A stretch of DNA of 64,000 nucleotides from Clostridiales bacterium (GTDB taxonomy: Bacteria > Bacillota > Clostridia > Lachnospirales > Lachnospiraceae), in contig JAAYHD010000026.1 of assembly GCA_012735495.1 (NCBI GenBank), positions 1 through 64,000 on the forward strand, written 5' to 3'. Positions 1 through 8,459 of this stretch are shown in pieces (position 1 is the stretch's first letter; every line of letters starts with the position of its first letter). Under the pieces are notes generated by a model that did not search any database, had not been told where the DNA came from, and saw nothing but the letters and a program-made list of their open reading frames with translations. The position numbers were made by a program, and so were the translations under genes.

Positions 1-312
1 GGAGAGATAGAAACGAGACTGGCGGAGATTCTTGAAAAGATGCAGTCGGATATGCTTGTTCGCGCAAAAGAACATCTGGCCGCCCATACCTATACCGCCA
101 AAAACATGCTGGAGTTTGAGGACATAATAAACAGCAAGCCCGGATTTATCAAAGCCATGTGGTGTATGGACGAAGCCTGCGAGCTTGAAATAAAGGAAAG
201 GACGGGAGCTACATCCCGCTGCATGCCGTTTGAGCAGGAGCATATCGATGACAAGTGCGTATGCTGCGGTAAGCCGGCCAAGACCATGGTTTACTGGGGC
301 AAAGCATATTAA
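1..312 (+). CDS. proS: Prolyl-tRNA synthetase, C-terminal end (partial)
   Basis: This is the last 103 codons of a gene that begins before the window; the reading frame is open from base 1. The residues match the C-terminal domain of the archaeal/eukaryote-type ProRS found in many Clostridia, which charges tRNA-Pro with proline in the cytoplasm. Visible hallmarks are the tryptophan-cysteine motif MWCMDEAC, the [10 protein letters not shown] segment, a CVCC pair completing a likely four-cysteine zinc site, and the terminal VYWGKAY, the conserved end of this family. Because the start is missing, the catalytic domain cannot be inspected. The next gene, cca, is also a tRNA-maturation function. Confidence 0.93.
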   Translation, partial: GEIETRLAEILEKMQSDMLVRAKEHLAAHTYTAKNMLEFEDIINSKPGFIKAMWCMDEACELEIKERTGATSRCMPFEQEHIDDKCVCCGKPAKTMVYWGKAY

Positions 313-393
313 ACGGTCCACGGTATCCTTGTACTTAATATATCACTCTGCTATAATCTGATTAGTCGATGCATAGTATAACAGGAGGTTGCC

Positions 394-1779
394 ATGGAAT
401 TTCAGATTCCCGAAAAGGTCCAATATATTATAGATACGCTGATGAGCCACGGATATGAGGCATATGCGGTCGGAGGATGCGTGAGGGATATGATCCTTGG
501 AAAAAACCCCGAGGACTGGGACATCACAACCTCGGCCAAACCTGATGAAGTAAAGAAAATATTCCGAAGGACCGTCGATACGGGAATAGCTCATGGCACC
601 GTAACAGTACTGATAAACAGGGATCATTTCGAGGTCACCACCTTCCGCCTGGACGGCGTTTATGAGGACAACCGCCACCCCAAAGAGGTATTGTTTACTA
701 GAGACATAAAAGAGGACCTTAAGAGAAGGGATTTTACCATAAACGCAATGGCATACAACCACAGGGACGGTATTATAGATCTGTTTGGCGGCATGGAGGA
801 CCTGAAAAACGGTTTGATCCGCTGCGTGGGCAATGCCGGGGAACGGTTTGACGAAGACGCCTTAAGGATTCTTAGGGCGGTAAGGTTTTCAGCGCAGCTT
901 GATTTTCAGATAGAGGAGAAAACCAGGAAGGCAATCAGGGCAAAAGCGGCGCTGCTTAAAAACATAAGCGCCGAAAGGATAAGGATGGAGCTTACCAAGC
1001 TTTTGATCTCGGACCATCCGGACAGGCTCAGGATGCTATATGAACTTGGCATCAGCAGGGTAATTCTTCCCCAGTTTGACAGGATGATGGAAACCGAGCA
1101 CAACAATATCCATCATATATATACGGTTGGAGAGCACACCATAAAAACGGTATGCTATGTTGCCGGAAGCGCCGCGGAAAACAGGTTTTCCCCCAGGGAA
1201 AGGTGTATTCTGCGCTGGACGATGCTGCTTCATGACGTTGACAAGCCAAGCACCTTAACAGTAGGCAAGGACGGGCAGAACCATTTCTACGGGCATCCGG
1301 AAAAAGGGGCCGCCACCGCAAAACGGATTCTTAAGGACCTAAAGTTCGACAACAATACCCTGGAAGCGGTCGTGCACCTTATTAAATGGCATAACTACAA
1401 GTTTTTGCTTACACCCCAGGGAATCAGGAGGGCTGCCGCCAAAATCGGAAAGGAATACATGGAGCTGCTATTTGAAGTCATGCGCGCGGACTCATGCGGC
1501 AAAAACCCGGCTTATATCGATGATAAGCTGAAAGAGCTTGAGGAGGCAAGGCGGCTTTATGATGAAATGATTTCAAAAAACGAATGCGTCAGCCTAAAGG
1601 ACTTGAAGATAAGCGGAAGGGATCTGATTGAGGCCGGCTTTAAACCCGGAAGGGATATGGGAATAATACTTAACCGGCTGCTGGAAGCGGTTATTGAGAA
1701 CCCGGCCCTGAACAATAAGGAAACCCTGCTTGCCATGGCGAATTCCTTTATGAATGATTCCAATACTTTATCTAATTAA
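394..1779 (+). CDS. cca: CCA-adding tRNA nucleotidyltransferase with HD domain
   Basis: A 461-residue enzyme that adds or repairs the 3' CCA end of tRNAs from CTP and ATP. The N-terminal class II nucleotidyltransferase core is clear: the VGGCVRD glycine motif near residue 27 and the DWDIT catalytic aspartates soon after, then RRDFTINAMAY and the RILRAVRFSAQL segment of the neck and body. A C-terminal HD phosphohydrolase domain follows (HTIKTV and LLHDVDKPS). Length is normal for the bacterial HD-containing type. The start ATG is preceded by a strong AGGAGG at about 382-387. A hairpin at 1801-1828 ends the transcript. Confidence 0.95.
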   Translation: MEFQIPEKVQYIIDTLMSHGYEAYAVGGCVRDMILGKNPEDWDITTSAKPDEVKKIFRRTVDTGIAHGTVTVLINRDHFEVTTFRLDGVYEDNRHPKEVLFTRDIKEDLKRRDFTINAMAYNHRDGIIDLFGGMEDLKNGLIRCVGNAGERFDEDALRILRAVRFSAQLDFQIEEKTRKAIRAKAALLKNISAERIRMELTKLLISDHPDRLRMLYELGISRVILPQFDRMMETEHNNIHHIYTVGEHTIKTVCYVAGSAAENRFSPRERCILRWTMLLHDVDKPSTLTVGKDGQNHFYGHPEKGAATAKRILKDLKFDNNTLEAVVHLIKWHNYKFLLTPQGIRRAAAKIGKEYMELLFEVMRADSCGKNPAYIDDKLKELEEARRLYDEMISKNECVSLKDLKISGRDLIEAGFKPGRDMGIILNRLLEAVIENPALNNKETLLAMANSFMNDSNTLSN

Positions 1780-1800
1780 ATAAAGCATAAATAAAAATGC

Positions 1801-1828
1801 AAAGCCGGTACTGGATATGCCGGCTTTT
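1801..1828 (+). terminator. Rho-independent terminator after cca
   Basis: AAAGCCGG (1801-1808) pairs with CCGGCTTT (1820-1827) and is followed by a T-rich run. It lies 22 bases after the cca stop. An ATG at 1817 that would extend the next gene lies inside the hairpin loop, so that start is unlikely. Confidence 0.8.
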
Positions 1829-1918
1829 CTTATGTTTTTAAATCTTTTTAATCATGAATTAATAAGACATATCATATTATTAGAAGACAGATATTATCTA
1901 TTACCGGGGGTGGAAAGC

Positions 1919-3007
1919 GTGGAAGACAGATACCAGGAGGTACTAAAATGCTATCCTCTCAAGGTATATAACATATATAGGGCAAGGGGCGCTTACCTGT
2001 TGGAAACGGACTGCGGGCTCAAGCTTTTTAAATGCTTTGAAGGCTCAAGAAACCGTGCGATGTTTGAGCATAATGTAAAGGAACATTTGTATAAGCACGG
2101 ATATAATAATACGGATTTATATGTCAAGACGCTGGACAATGACATAATGGCGGAGGACCAGTCCGGATACAGGTATATCATTAAAAACTGGTTCCTGGGA
2201 GAAGAATGCAATCTAAAGGAATTGTCCCAGATAGAAAAGGCATCAGCCAACCTGGCAAGGCTGCATGTCATTTTAAGGAATGTCGAGTTTTCCGCGGAGC
2301 AAACGGCTTACAATACGGCGGACAATCTGCCGGAAACCTTTAATAAACGCAACAGGGAGCTTAAGAGGGTAAAAAGCTACATACGCGATAAGCGGCAGAA
2401 AAATGAGTTCGAAATGATATATCTTAATTTTTATGAAGAATTTTATGAGCAGGGACTGGAAGCGGCCAAAAAGCTGCAAGCCTCTGATTACATACAGCTT
2501 GCGGAGGATGCCGTGCGCAGAAAAACGGTATGCCATGGCAATTATACATATCATAACATTCTTATGCTTAAAAATAAAAATGAAGGCATGCCAAAAGCCG
2601 GCTTATTATATGGAGCAGGCGGTATGCCGGCGGTGTCCGCCGCAGACATGTCATTCGGCGGCTGGGATGCCATAGCGACCACCAATTTTGAAAAAGCCCA
2701 TATAGGACTTCAGATAACGGACTTATATCATTTTATAAGAAAGGTTATGGAAAAAAACGATTGGGATATCCTGTACGGAAGCGGCATTATCGAAGCATAT
2801 GACAGGATAAGGCCGATATCGGCCAGGGAGCTTAAAATACTGTACATACTGCTTTTATACCCTGAAAAATTCTGGAAGATCACAAACTTTTATTTTAATG
2901 GGAAAAAGGCATGGGTATCGTCGCGAAGCATTCAAAAGCTGAGCAGCATAGGAGCGCAGAACCCGAAGAGGGAGATATTTTTAAGGCGGCTGGAAAGCGT
3001 ATTGTAA
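1919..3007 (+). CDS. CotS-like spore coat protein (kinase-like fold)
   Basis: About 362 residues, similar in layout to the CotS/YutH family of spore coat proteins, which have an aminoglycoside-phosphotransferase-like fold. Seen: an opening of the type EDRYQEVL..YPLKVYNIYRARGAYLLET, a middle segment YIIKNWFLGEECNL, and VCHGNYTYHNIL, the counterpart of the phosphotransferase HGDxxxxN loop with Asp replaced by Asn, which suggests weak or no kinase activity. I chose GTG 1919 because GGGGGTGG stands just upstream; the ATG at 1817 lies inside the cca terminator. CATATCATA at 1868-1876 resembles a late sporulation sigma -10, but no matching -35 is evident. Role in the coat is inferred from family only. 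Confidence 0.75.
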   Translation: MEDRYQEVLKCYPLKVYNIYRARGAYLLETDCGLKLFKCFEGSRNRAMFEHNVKEHLYKHGYNNTDLYVKTLDNDIMAEDQSGYRYIIKNWFLGEECNLKELSQIEKASANLARLHVILRNVEFSAEQTAYNTADNLPETFNKRNRELKRVKSYIRDKRQKNEFEMIYLNFYEEFYEQGLEAAKKLQASDYIQLAEDAVRRKTVCHGNYTYHNILMLKNKNEGMPKAGLLYGAGGMPAVSAADMSFGGWDAIATTNFEKAHIGLQITDLYHFIRKVMEKNDWDILYGSGIIEAYDRIRPISARELKILYILLLYPEKFWKITNFYFNGKKAWVSSRSIQKLSSIGAQNPKREIFLRRLESVL

Positions 3008-3043
3008 AAAACCGCGGTTTTTCATTTCTAATCCGCTGATTTA

Positions 3044-3052
3044 TGTTATAAT
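3044..3052 (+). promoter_or_regulatory. Extended -10 promoter for the PEGA protein gene
   Basis: TGT followed by TATAAT (3047-3052) forms an extended -10 element 38 bases before the start codon. No good -35 hexamer stands 17 bases upstream, as is common for extended -10 promoters. A short palindrome of A5CC/GGT5 at 3006-3021 just upstream may end the preceding gene. Confidence 0.5.
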
Positions 3053-3089
3053 ATATATAAACAAGAGATAAAATCAAAAGAGGTCGTTT

Positions 3090-4541
3090 ATGGCAGCATA
3101 CACCGGTGAAAAAAGCAAACCAAGAATACACACAAGGCCGATACTGAGCCTTCTTATTGGACTGGCCTTTATTACCGTCATTCTGATTGTGGCATTATAT
3201 GAAGCGGGAAAAAGCGGAAAAACCGGCGGCGGCAGGCCCGCGCAAACTGATACCGGCAAAAATACCGGCGGAGAAACGGTTGGTATCAAGCCGGATATCA
3301 GCACAATTGCTGTCGTCCTTGGAATTGACAAGGACAACAGGACAATCCGGCTTTATGATATTGAGAATAAGACGGAAATGGTCCTGAACTATACGGGAGG
3401 ATCAAGGCTGCTGGACAAATACGGACAGGACATATCGGCAGACAGGATTGAGACAGGAATAATCGCCGATGTAAGTTATCATAGCAAAAACAGCCGGATA
3501 GCAGAGCTTAGATTTTCAAATAAGGCATGGGAATACATCGGGGTTGACGACATTATCATTAATCCTGATGATAAAATAATTAGAATAGCCAAGACGAATT
3601 ATACATACGAAAATCCGTTTGTTATAGACGGAGACAATTTTGCGGCTCTTGAGAATCTGGCCGCGCAGGACGAGCTGACCGTAAGGGGAATAAAAGAAAC
3701 CATATGGTCCATCACAGTAACCAAGGGTCATGGAACCGTCAGGTTAAAGGATTATGACGCATTCCTTGGCGGCAATATAACAATTGGCTATGAGGCTGTT
3801 GCCCAAATAACGGACGATATGGTCATAACGGTCCGCGAGGGAAATTACAATCTTACGGTGGAAAACGGGGAATACAGCGGCACAAAGAACATAACGGTAA
3901 CCAGGAACGAAGAAACCGTGGTATCCCTGGGAGATTTGGGGCCGGAGCCGATAAAGTACGGCAAAACCACTTTTGATATTTATCCCTTTGGGGCCGATTT
4001 ATTCATTGACAATGAGCTTACAAGCTATGCCGGGCCCGTTGAGCTGCCATATGGCAGGCACACCATTGAGGTGTCCCTGGGCGGATATGCCACTTACAGC
4101 GGTGAACTTACGGTGGATTATGCGAGCAAGAAAATCCAGATAATCCTTCCGGAGCTGCAGAGCAAGGAAAGCGTCACCATTACAGAATGGGATGAGATAG
4201 GCGATACAGGGACGGAGGAATACAACGATTGGGACAGCGAGGATTATGCAGAGCCTTCGGATCCGAACCACTTGGATTCCTTTGAGGGAGAGGACGATTA
4301 TGACGAGGATCCGATAGTCGATCCGAACAGCCTGATATATATACAAAACCCGGCAGGGGCTTCGGTTTATCTTAATGGTGAATTTAAAGGCATCTCCCCG
4401 GGAAGCTTTCAGAAAGTTATAGGAAGGCATGTGCTTACCTTTATAAAGCAGGGTTACAAAACCAAGAGCTATACCATAGACATTGCTGATGACGGCATGG
4501 ATGCGTACATCAATCTGCCCGACCTTGAGCTCGACCGCTGA
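3090..4541 (+). CDS. Membrane-anchored PEGA-domain surface protein
   Basis: A 483-residue protein with a basic N-terminus, one transmembrane helix at about residues 20-40 (LSLLIGLAFITVILIVAL), then an extracellular part. At least two PEGA-type repeats are visible: one around residues 290-350 (DIYPFGADLFIDNE ... PYGRHTIEVSLGGY) and one at the C-terminus (IQNPAGASVYLNGE ... GRHVLTFIKQGYKT). PEGA modules are beta-rich domains of surface-layer and other secreted proteins. An acidic Asp/Glu-rich linker of about 40 residues separates the last repeat. The ribosome site AGAGG lies 9 bases before ATG 3090. Function is unknown; a cell-envelope role is inferred. Confidence 0.75.
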   Translation: MAAYTGEKSKPRIHTRPILSLLIGLAFITVILIVALYEAGKSGKTGGGRPAQTDTGKNTGGETVGIKPDISTIAVVLGIDKDNRTIRLYDIENKTEMVLNYTGGSRLLDKYGQDISADRIETGIIADVSYHSKNSRIAELRFSNKAWEYIGVDDIIINPDDKIIRIAKTNYTYENPFVIDGDNFAALENLAAQDELTVRGIKETIWSITVTKGHGTVRLKDYDAFLGGNITIGYEAVAQITDDMVITVREGNYNLTVENGEYSGTKNITVTRNEETVVSLGDLGPEPIKYGKTTFDIYPFGADLFIDNELTSYAGPVELPYGRHTIEVSLGGYATYSGELTVDYASKKIQIILPELQSKESVTITEWDEIGDTGTEEYNDWDSEDYAEPSDPNHLDSFEGEDDYDEDPIVDPNSLIYIQNPAGASVYLNGEFKGISPGSFQKVIGRHVLTFIKQGYKTKSYTIDIADDGMDAYINLPDLELDR

Positions 4542-4594
4542 TAAACGTTGTAATATGATGTCGCGGCTTGTCTACCGATTTTGAAATCCTTCTC

Positions 4595-4623
4595 TTTTCA
4601 AAATTTACATTTCAAGCTATAAT
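4595..4623 (+). promoter_or_regulatory. Sigma-A-type promoter of the coiled-coil membrane protein gene
   Basis: TTTTCA (4595-4600), a 17-base spacer and TATAAT (4618-4623). It lies between the PEGA gene stop and the start at 4658, which gives a short leader. Confidence 0.5.
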
Positions 4624-4657
4624 GAATGTAAATATATGGAAAAGAGAGGGGTTTATT

Positions 4658-5752
4658 ATGGTTAAATTCATTTATGACAACAACATAATAATCTATACCT
4701 TTGCCGGATTATGCGGATTGGGACTGCTGGTCCGGTTTATATTGGATTTGGTATATATATATCTTGTGAGGGAAACCGATAATCTTGGGCTTACAAAGAA
4801 CAAGATGCTCAAGCATATGAAAATGAGGTTTGAAACATGTTACAGGCTTAATATCGGGGTAAAAAATGTGGATACATTTGTTGATAAAAACCTAACAAAA
4901 CACAGGTTTTGCGGAATTCTTCTTTCAACATGGGAAAATTTCAGCGGACAAGTTCTCCTTCTAAGTTTTCTTATCATTCCGATAAGCGCGATTTTTGGAG
5001 TGGTGTTTGATGTGGAAAGAGAGAAGATTTTATATACGGGGGCTGTCGGCATCTTGGCAGGAGCCGCCCTGATTCTTGCGGATAAAATGACCAATCTGTC
5101 CGTAAAAAAGCAGAGGATTCGAATAAACCTTTTGGATTATCTTGAGAATTTCTGCAAGGTCAGACTGGAGCATGAAGCCCTGCAGCCGGAGAAGCTGGAA
5201 CAGTTCAGAAAGGAGTATCTTTCAGTAATCGGAGAAAAGAATCCCGATGCGGAAGCCATGAAAAAAAGGGAAGAAAAAAAGGCCCGCCGGCTGGAAAAAA
5301 GAAAGCAGAAGGAAGAAGAAAAGAAGCTTCGGGCACTAAAGAAGCAGGAGGAGCAGAAAAGGCTTGAGCAGGCCAGGAAGGAAGCGGAATTAAAAAGGCT
5401 TGAGGAAAGAAAGAAGCTGGCTGCAAAGCGCAGGGAGGAAGAGATGAAAAGGCTCCAAAAGGAACAGGAGGAGCTAAAAACCCGCAGGGAGGAATTAAGA
5501 AGGATGGCTGAGGAAAAGCAGAGGCTGAAGGAGCTGCGGCAGCAGGAAAAAGAGGAAAAGGAAAGACTGCTTATGAAAATGGAAGAGGAGCTTTATGCCA
5601 AGAAGAAGGATGAAGAAAAGCAGGTTCTTGAGAGCATCGAGGAAGCTGCCGCGGAGCTTGAGAAAACCGGGTATAAGGGTCTTGACCTGACCGTTATGAC
5701 GCCCGAAGAGGAGAAGCTGATAGAGGATGTCCTCAGGGAGTTTTTTGCATAA
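4658..5752 (+). CDS. Membrane protein with long charged coiled coil
   Basis: About 364 residues, not assigned to a named family. ATG 4658 follows AGAGAGGGG and is preferred to an upstream ATG at 4568 that precedes the promoter. Residues about 8-33 form a first hydrophobic helix; two more hydrophobic stretches lie around residues 95-150 (LLLSFLIIPISAIFGVVF and GAVGILAGAALILA). From about residue 200 to 335 the chain is almost entirely Lys/Glu/Arg/Leu and predicts a long continuous coiled coil, ending in a short non-coiled tail. It could be a scaffold that projects into the cytoplasm. Such Lys/Glu-rich coils give misleading database matches, so function is left open. Confidence 0.65.
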   Translation: MVKFIYDNNIIIYTFAGLCGLGLLVRFILDLVYIYLVRETDNLGLTKNKMLKHMKMRFETCYRLNIGVKNVDTFVDKNLTKHRFCGILLSTWENFSGQVLLLSFLIIPISAIFGVVFDVEREKILYTGAVGILAGAALILADKMTNLSVKKQRIRINLLDYLENFCKVRLEHEALQPEKLEQFRKEYLSVIGEKNPDAEAMKKREEKKARRLEKRKQKEEEKKLRALKKQEEQKRLEQARKEAELKRLEERKKLAAKRREEEMKRLQKEQEELKTRREELRRMAEEKQRLKELRQQEKEEKERLLMKMEEELYAKKKDEEKQVLESIEEAAAELEKTGYKGLDLTVMTPEEEKLIEDVLREFFA

Positions 5753-5758
5753 ATGCAA

Positions 5759-5787
5759 TTGATTATTAAACCTTGTTTTGTTATTAT
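5759..5787 (+). promoter_or_regulatory. Promoter of pgi
   Basis: TTGATT (5759-5764), a 17-base spacer and TATTAT (5782-5787), ending 30 bases before the pgi start. It suggests that pgi is transcribed on its own. Confidence 0.5.
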
Positions 5788-5817
5788 ATAAAAAAATAAT
5801 TCAAGAGGTGCAAAAAT

Positions 5818-7173
5818 ATGACAAACAAGGTGAAATTAGACTATTCGGCTGTCGAAGGATTTATCAGGTCGTACGAGATAGACATGATGAAGCAGGCGGC
5901 GGATGGGGCCAGAAATCAGCTTGTGAATAAAACCGGAGCAGGCTCCGATTTTCTTGGATGGGTCGACCTTCCCATAAATTACGATAAGGATGAATTTGCC
6001 CGCATTAAAAAGGCGGCGCAGAAGATCCAAAAGGATTCCGAAGTCCTGCTGGTAATAGGAATAGGTGGTTCATACCTGGGAGCAAGGGCTGCCATAGAGT
6101 TTCTTAGGCACAGCTTTTACAACTGTGTTTCCGGGGATATCAGAAAAACACCGGAGATTTATTTTGCCGGAAACAATATCAGCAGCACCTATATGAAGCA
6201 TCTTATGGACGTTATTGGCGACAGGGATTTTTCCATCAATGTGATAAGCAAATCCGGCACTACAACCGAGCCGGCCATTGCTTTCCGCGTTTTCAAGAAG
6301 CTGTTGGCTGATAAATACGGCAGCAAGGAAGCGGCAAAGAGGATCTATGCCACGACCGATAAGGCCAGGGGAGCTTTAAAGAAGCTGGCTGACGAGGAAG
6401 GGTATGAATGCTTCGTTATTCCGGACGATATCGGCGGACGTTATTCAGTGCTGACCGCGGTTGGGCTGCTGCCGATAGCCGTAAGTGGAGCCGATATTGA
6501 AAAACTTATGGAAGGTGCCGCTTCCATGAGGAAGATATGCCTTGAAACACCGTATGAAAACAACGATGCGATGCTGTACGCGGCATTAAGAAACATCCTG
6601 CTCAGAAAGGGCAAATCCGTTGAGATCCTGGTTAATTATGAACCGTCGCTTCATTATATATCCGAGTGGTGGAAGCAGCTCTACGGAGAAAGCGAAGGAA
6701 AGGACCAGAAGGGCATTTATCCTGCCTCGGTTGACTTCACCACCGACCTGCATTCAATGGGCCAGTATATCCAGGACGGACAGAGAATTATATTTGAAAC
6801 CGTGGTCAATATTGAAAAATCCTCCGAGGAAATAATCCTGGAAAAAGAGGACAACGACCTGGACGGGCTTAATTACCTGGCAGGCAAGACCGTCGATTTT
6901 ATCAACAAGAGCGCGATGAAGGGCACCCTTATTGCCCATACCGACGGCAATGTGCCCAATCTCGTCATAAATGTTCCTGAGCGGAACGAGTTTTACCTGG
7001 GCCAGCTGTTCTACTTCTTTGAATTTGCATGCGGCGTCAGCGGGTACCTGCTGGGCGTCAACCCGTTTGACCAGCCCGGTGTTGAAAGCTATAAGACCAA
7101 CATGTTTGCCCTGCTTGGGAAACCGGGTTACGAGGAAAGGCGCAAACAGCTTGAACAGCGCCTGAAGGAATAA
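5818..7173 (+). CDS. pgi: Glucose-6-phosphate isomerase
   Basis: A 451-residue cytoplasmic enzyme interconverting glucose 6-phosphate and fructose 6-phosphate in glycolysis. The family signature segments are present: [29 protein letters not shown] (sugar-phosphate loop), [16 protein letters not shown] (PGI signature 1 region) and a C-terminal segment [12 protein letters not shown] with the catalytic lysine region. The length fits the shorter bacterial type of Firmicutes. Ribosome site AAGAGGTG precedes the start, and its own promoter stands upstream. It is followed by a candidate small RNA rather than by another coding gene. Confidence 0.96.
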   Translation: MTNKVKLDYSAVEGFIRSYEIDMMKQAADGARNQLVNKTGAGSDFLGWVDLPINYDKDEFARIKKAAQKIQKDSEVLLVIGIGGSYLGARAAIEFLRHSFYNCVSGDIRKTPEIYFAGNNISSTYMKHLMDVIGDRDFSINVISKSGTTTEPAIAFRVFKKLLADKYGSKEAAKRIYATTDKARGALKKLADEEGYECFVIPDDIGGRYSVLTAVGLLPIAVSGADIEKLMEGAASMRKICLETPYENNDAMLYAALRNILLRKGKSVEILVNYEPSLHYISEWWKQLYGESEGKDQKGIYPASVDFTTDLHSMGQYIQDGQRIIFETVVNIEKSSEEIILEKEDNDLDGLNYLAGKTVDFINKSAMKGTLIAHTDGNVPNLVINVPERNEFYLGQLFYFFEFACGVSGYLLGVNPFDQPGVESYKTNMFALLGKPGYEERRKQLEQRLKE

Positions 7174-7189
7174 AAATCTTTGGGACGAA

Positions 7190-7218
7190 GTCACAATAAG
7201 GCGGATGGAGAGTATAAT
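7190..7218 (+). promoter_or_regulatory. Promoter of candidate small RNA
   Basis: GTCACA (7190-7195), a 17-base spacer and a perfect TATAAT (7213-7218). It starts 16 bases after the pgi stop and is not followed by an open frame for about 290 bases, so it seems to drive a non-coding transcript starting near 7224-7226. Confidence 0.6.
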
Positions 7219-7223
7219 ATAGT

Positions 7224-7409
7224 AGCCGGTTAACAAGGTATGGATATCATATGGGATAGGATACATATCTTTGATTATTCGCAACCGAATCCCTTCATAC
7301 CTTTTACCGAGCTCTCACTGATTTACCGCCTTGATACCATACATGTTATATTCGGCTGCTTAACATAGATATGGCAATCCGCCCCTTTGTAAAAGGGGCG
7401 GATTTGTTA
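7224..7409 (+). ncRNA. Candidate structured RNA, 6S-like
   Basis: This 330-base gap between pgi and the next gene holds a compact transcript unit: promoter at 7190-7218, a rod-like fold and a terminator. Long-range pairs seen by eye: 7221-7228 with 7353-7360, AACA 7232-7235 with TGTT 7344-7347, GTATGG 7238-7243 with CCATAC 7337-7342, TATCA 7245-7249 with TGATA 7332-7336. The middle (7250-7331) is largely open, with an apical hairpin ATTCG/CGAAT at 7277-7290. A closing rod, a central bubble and an apical hairpin in about 185 nt is the layout of bacterial 6S RNA, which binds sigma-A RNA polymerase. The terminator is AATCCGCCCCTTT (7376-7388) with AAAGGGGCGGATT (7392-7404). Identity as 6S is inference. 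Confidence 0.5.
7376..7409 (+). terminator. Terminator of the candidate small RNA
   Basis: A perfect 13-base stem, 7376-7388 with 7392-7404, closing a 3-base loop and followed by TTGTTAT. The U-tract is short, but the stem is very stable. Confidence 0.7.
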
Positions 7410-7505
7410 TAAATGTCCGGGAGTGCAATCGTAAAGGTTTTATGGTATACTAAGGATAGCTTTTTATTATCACACACTTACAGCGTTTGGAATGAGAGGT
7501 GGGCT

Positions 7506-7703
7506 ATGGATCTTAATATCGGAGATATAATCAGGCTGAAAAAGCCTCATCCCTGCGGGAGCCATGAATGGGAAATACTGCGGGTAGGCATGGATTTCCG
7601 GTTAAAATGCCAGGGGTGCGGCCATATGATCATGATTCCAAGAAAACAGGTTGAAAAGAAGATAAAACAGGTCAAAAAGCCCCAGGACACGCAAAATAAT
7701 TAA
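7506..7703 (+). CDS. DUF951 family protein
   Basis: A 65-residue protein of the DUF951 family, small conserved proteins of Firmicutes with no firmly known function. It shows the family features: an N-terminal GDIIRLKKPHPCGSHEWEILRVGMDFRLKCQGC segment with three cysteines that could bind a metal, then a basic tail. The full family segment spans about residues 5-40. ATG 7506 follows GAGAGGTGGGCT; an upstream ATG at 7413 precedes the likely extended -10 promoter TGGTATACT (7443-7451) and is not used. It heads a three-gene run with a HAD phosphatase (14 bases downstream) and exonuclease III. Confidence 0.85.
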   Translation: MDLNIGDIIRLKKPHPCGSHEWEILRVGMDFRLKCQGCGHMIMIPRKQVEKKIKQVKKPQDTQNN

Positions 7704-7717
7704 AGGGAGAGCAACAC

Positions 7718-8362
7718 ATGGACTACGTTTTGATAGACTTGGACGGAACCATAACCAATCCTAAGGAAGGAATAACAAAATCTCTGCAATATGCCCTTAA
7801 GGCGATGAATATTCATATTGAGGACCGGGACAGCCTTACAAGGTTTATCGGGCCTCCCCTGTGGGAAAGCTTTAAAAGCTTCGGCTTTACCGATGAGGAG
7901 GTCGATATGGCCGTCGGAAAGTACAGGGAATATTATCTTGTTAAGGGTATCTATGAGAATGAGCTGTATGAAGGGATGGAAAACCTGCTCACAAGACTGA
8001 AGCAGGCCGGCAAGTACCTGATAGTTGCCACGTCAAAGCCCGAGGAAGCGGCAAAACATGTACTTGAGCATTTTCATATAGTCCATTATTTTGACGACAT
8101 ATGCGGCGCATCCGAGGACAGGAGCAGATCGACCAAGGAGGATGTGCTCAAATATGCGCTGGAAAAGAACGCTATAAGCGGCCTGGACAGGGTTGTCATG
8201 GTCGGAGACCGGAAATACGATGTCCTTGGAGCGAAGGAAATGGGCATAAAATCCATTGGGGTTCTTTACGGCTTTGGCAGCGAAGAAGAGCTGCGGAAGG
8301 CCGGAGCCGACCATATAGCGTCCACTGTTGACAGCATATATGACATTATTATGGAGATGTGA
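7718..8362 (+). CDS. HAD-superfamily phosphatase, phosphoglycolate phosphatase-like
   Basis: 214 residues of the haloacid dehalogenase family, subfamily IA. Motif I is DLDGTITNP near residue 7 (nucleophile Asp and general-acid Asp), motif II lies around ATSKP, and motif III/IV is VMVGDRKYDVLGAKEMGIKSIGVLYGFGS. A helical cap sits between motifs I and II. It probably hydrolyses a small phosphate ester such as 2-phosphoglycolate or a nucleotide; the substrate cannot be read from sequence. Ribosome site AAAGGGAGAG precedes the start. Adjacent to xth, a DNA-repair nuclease whose 3'-end cleaning yields phosphoglycolate, which would fit that substrate. Confidence 0.85.
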   Translation: MDYVLIDLDGTITNPKEGITKSLQYALKAMNIHIEDRDSLTRFIGPPLWESFKSFGFTDEEVDMAVGKYREYYLVKGIYENELYEGMENLLTRLKQAGKYLIVATSKPEEAAKHVLEHFHIVHYFDDICGASEDRSRSTKEDVLKYALEKNAISGLDRVVMVGDRKYDVLGAKEMGIKSIGVLYGFGSEEELRKAGADHIASTVDSIYDIIMEM

Positions 8363-8459
8363 GAAGCAATAGAAGCACCGGCCGAAAACAAGGCCCGCAA
8401 AACAGGCGTTGGAACAAGCCATACGGGCAGGCCGGCAAAAAAATGAAAGGAAGTATTGC

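Noticed and set aside
1817-1918. In-frame extension of the CotS-like gene to ATG 1817
   Set aside because: That ATG is in the loop of the cca terminator; GTG 1919 has a ribosome site and fits the family start.
4604-4623. TTTACA (4604-4609) as -35 of the promoter before 4658
   Set aside because: Only eight bases separate it from TATAAT; TTTTCA at 4595 has the correct 17-base spacing.
5250-5660. Lys/Glu-rich coiled coil as a sign of a named filament or SMC-like protein
   Set aside because: Low-complexity Lys/Glu heptads give chance matches; no head or hinge domain is present.
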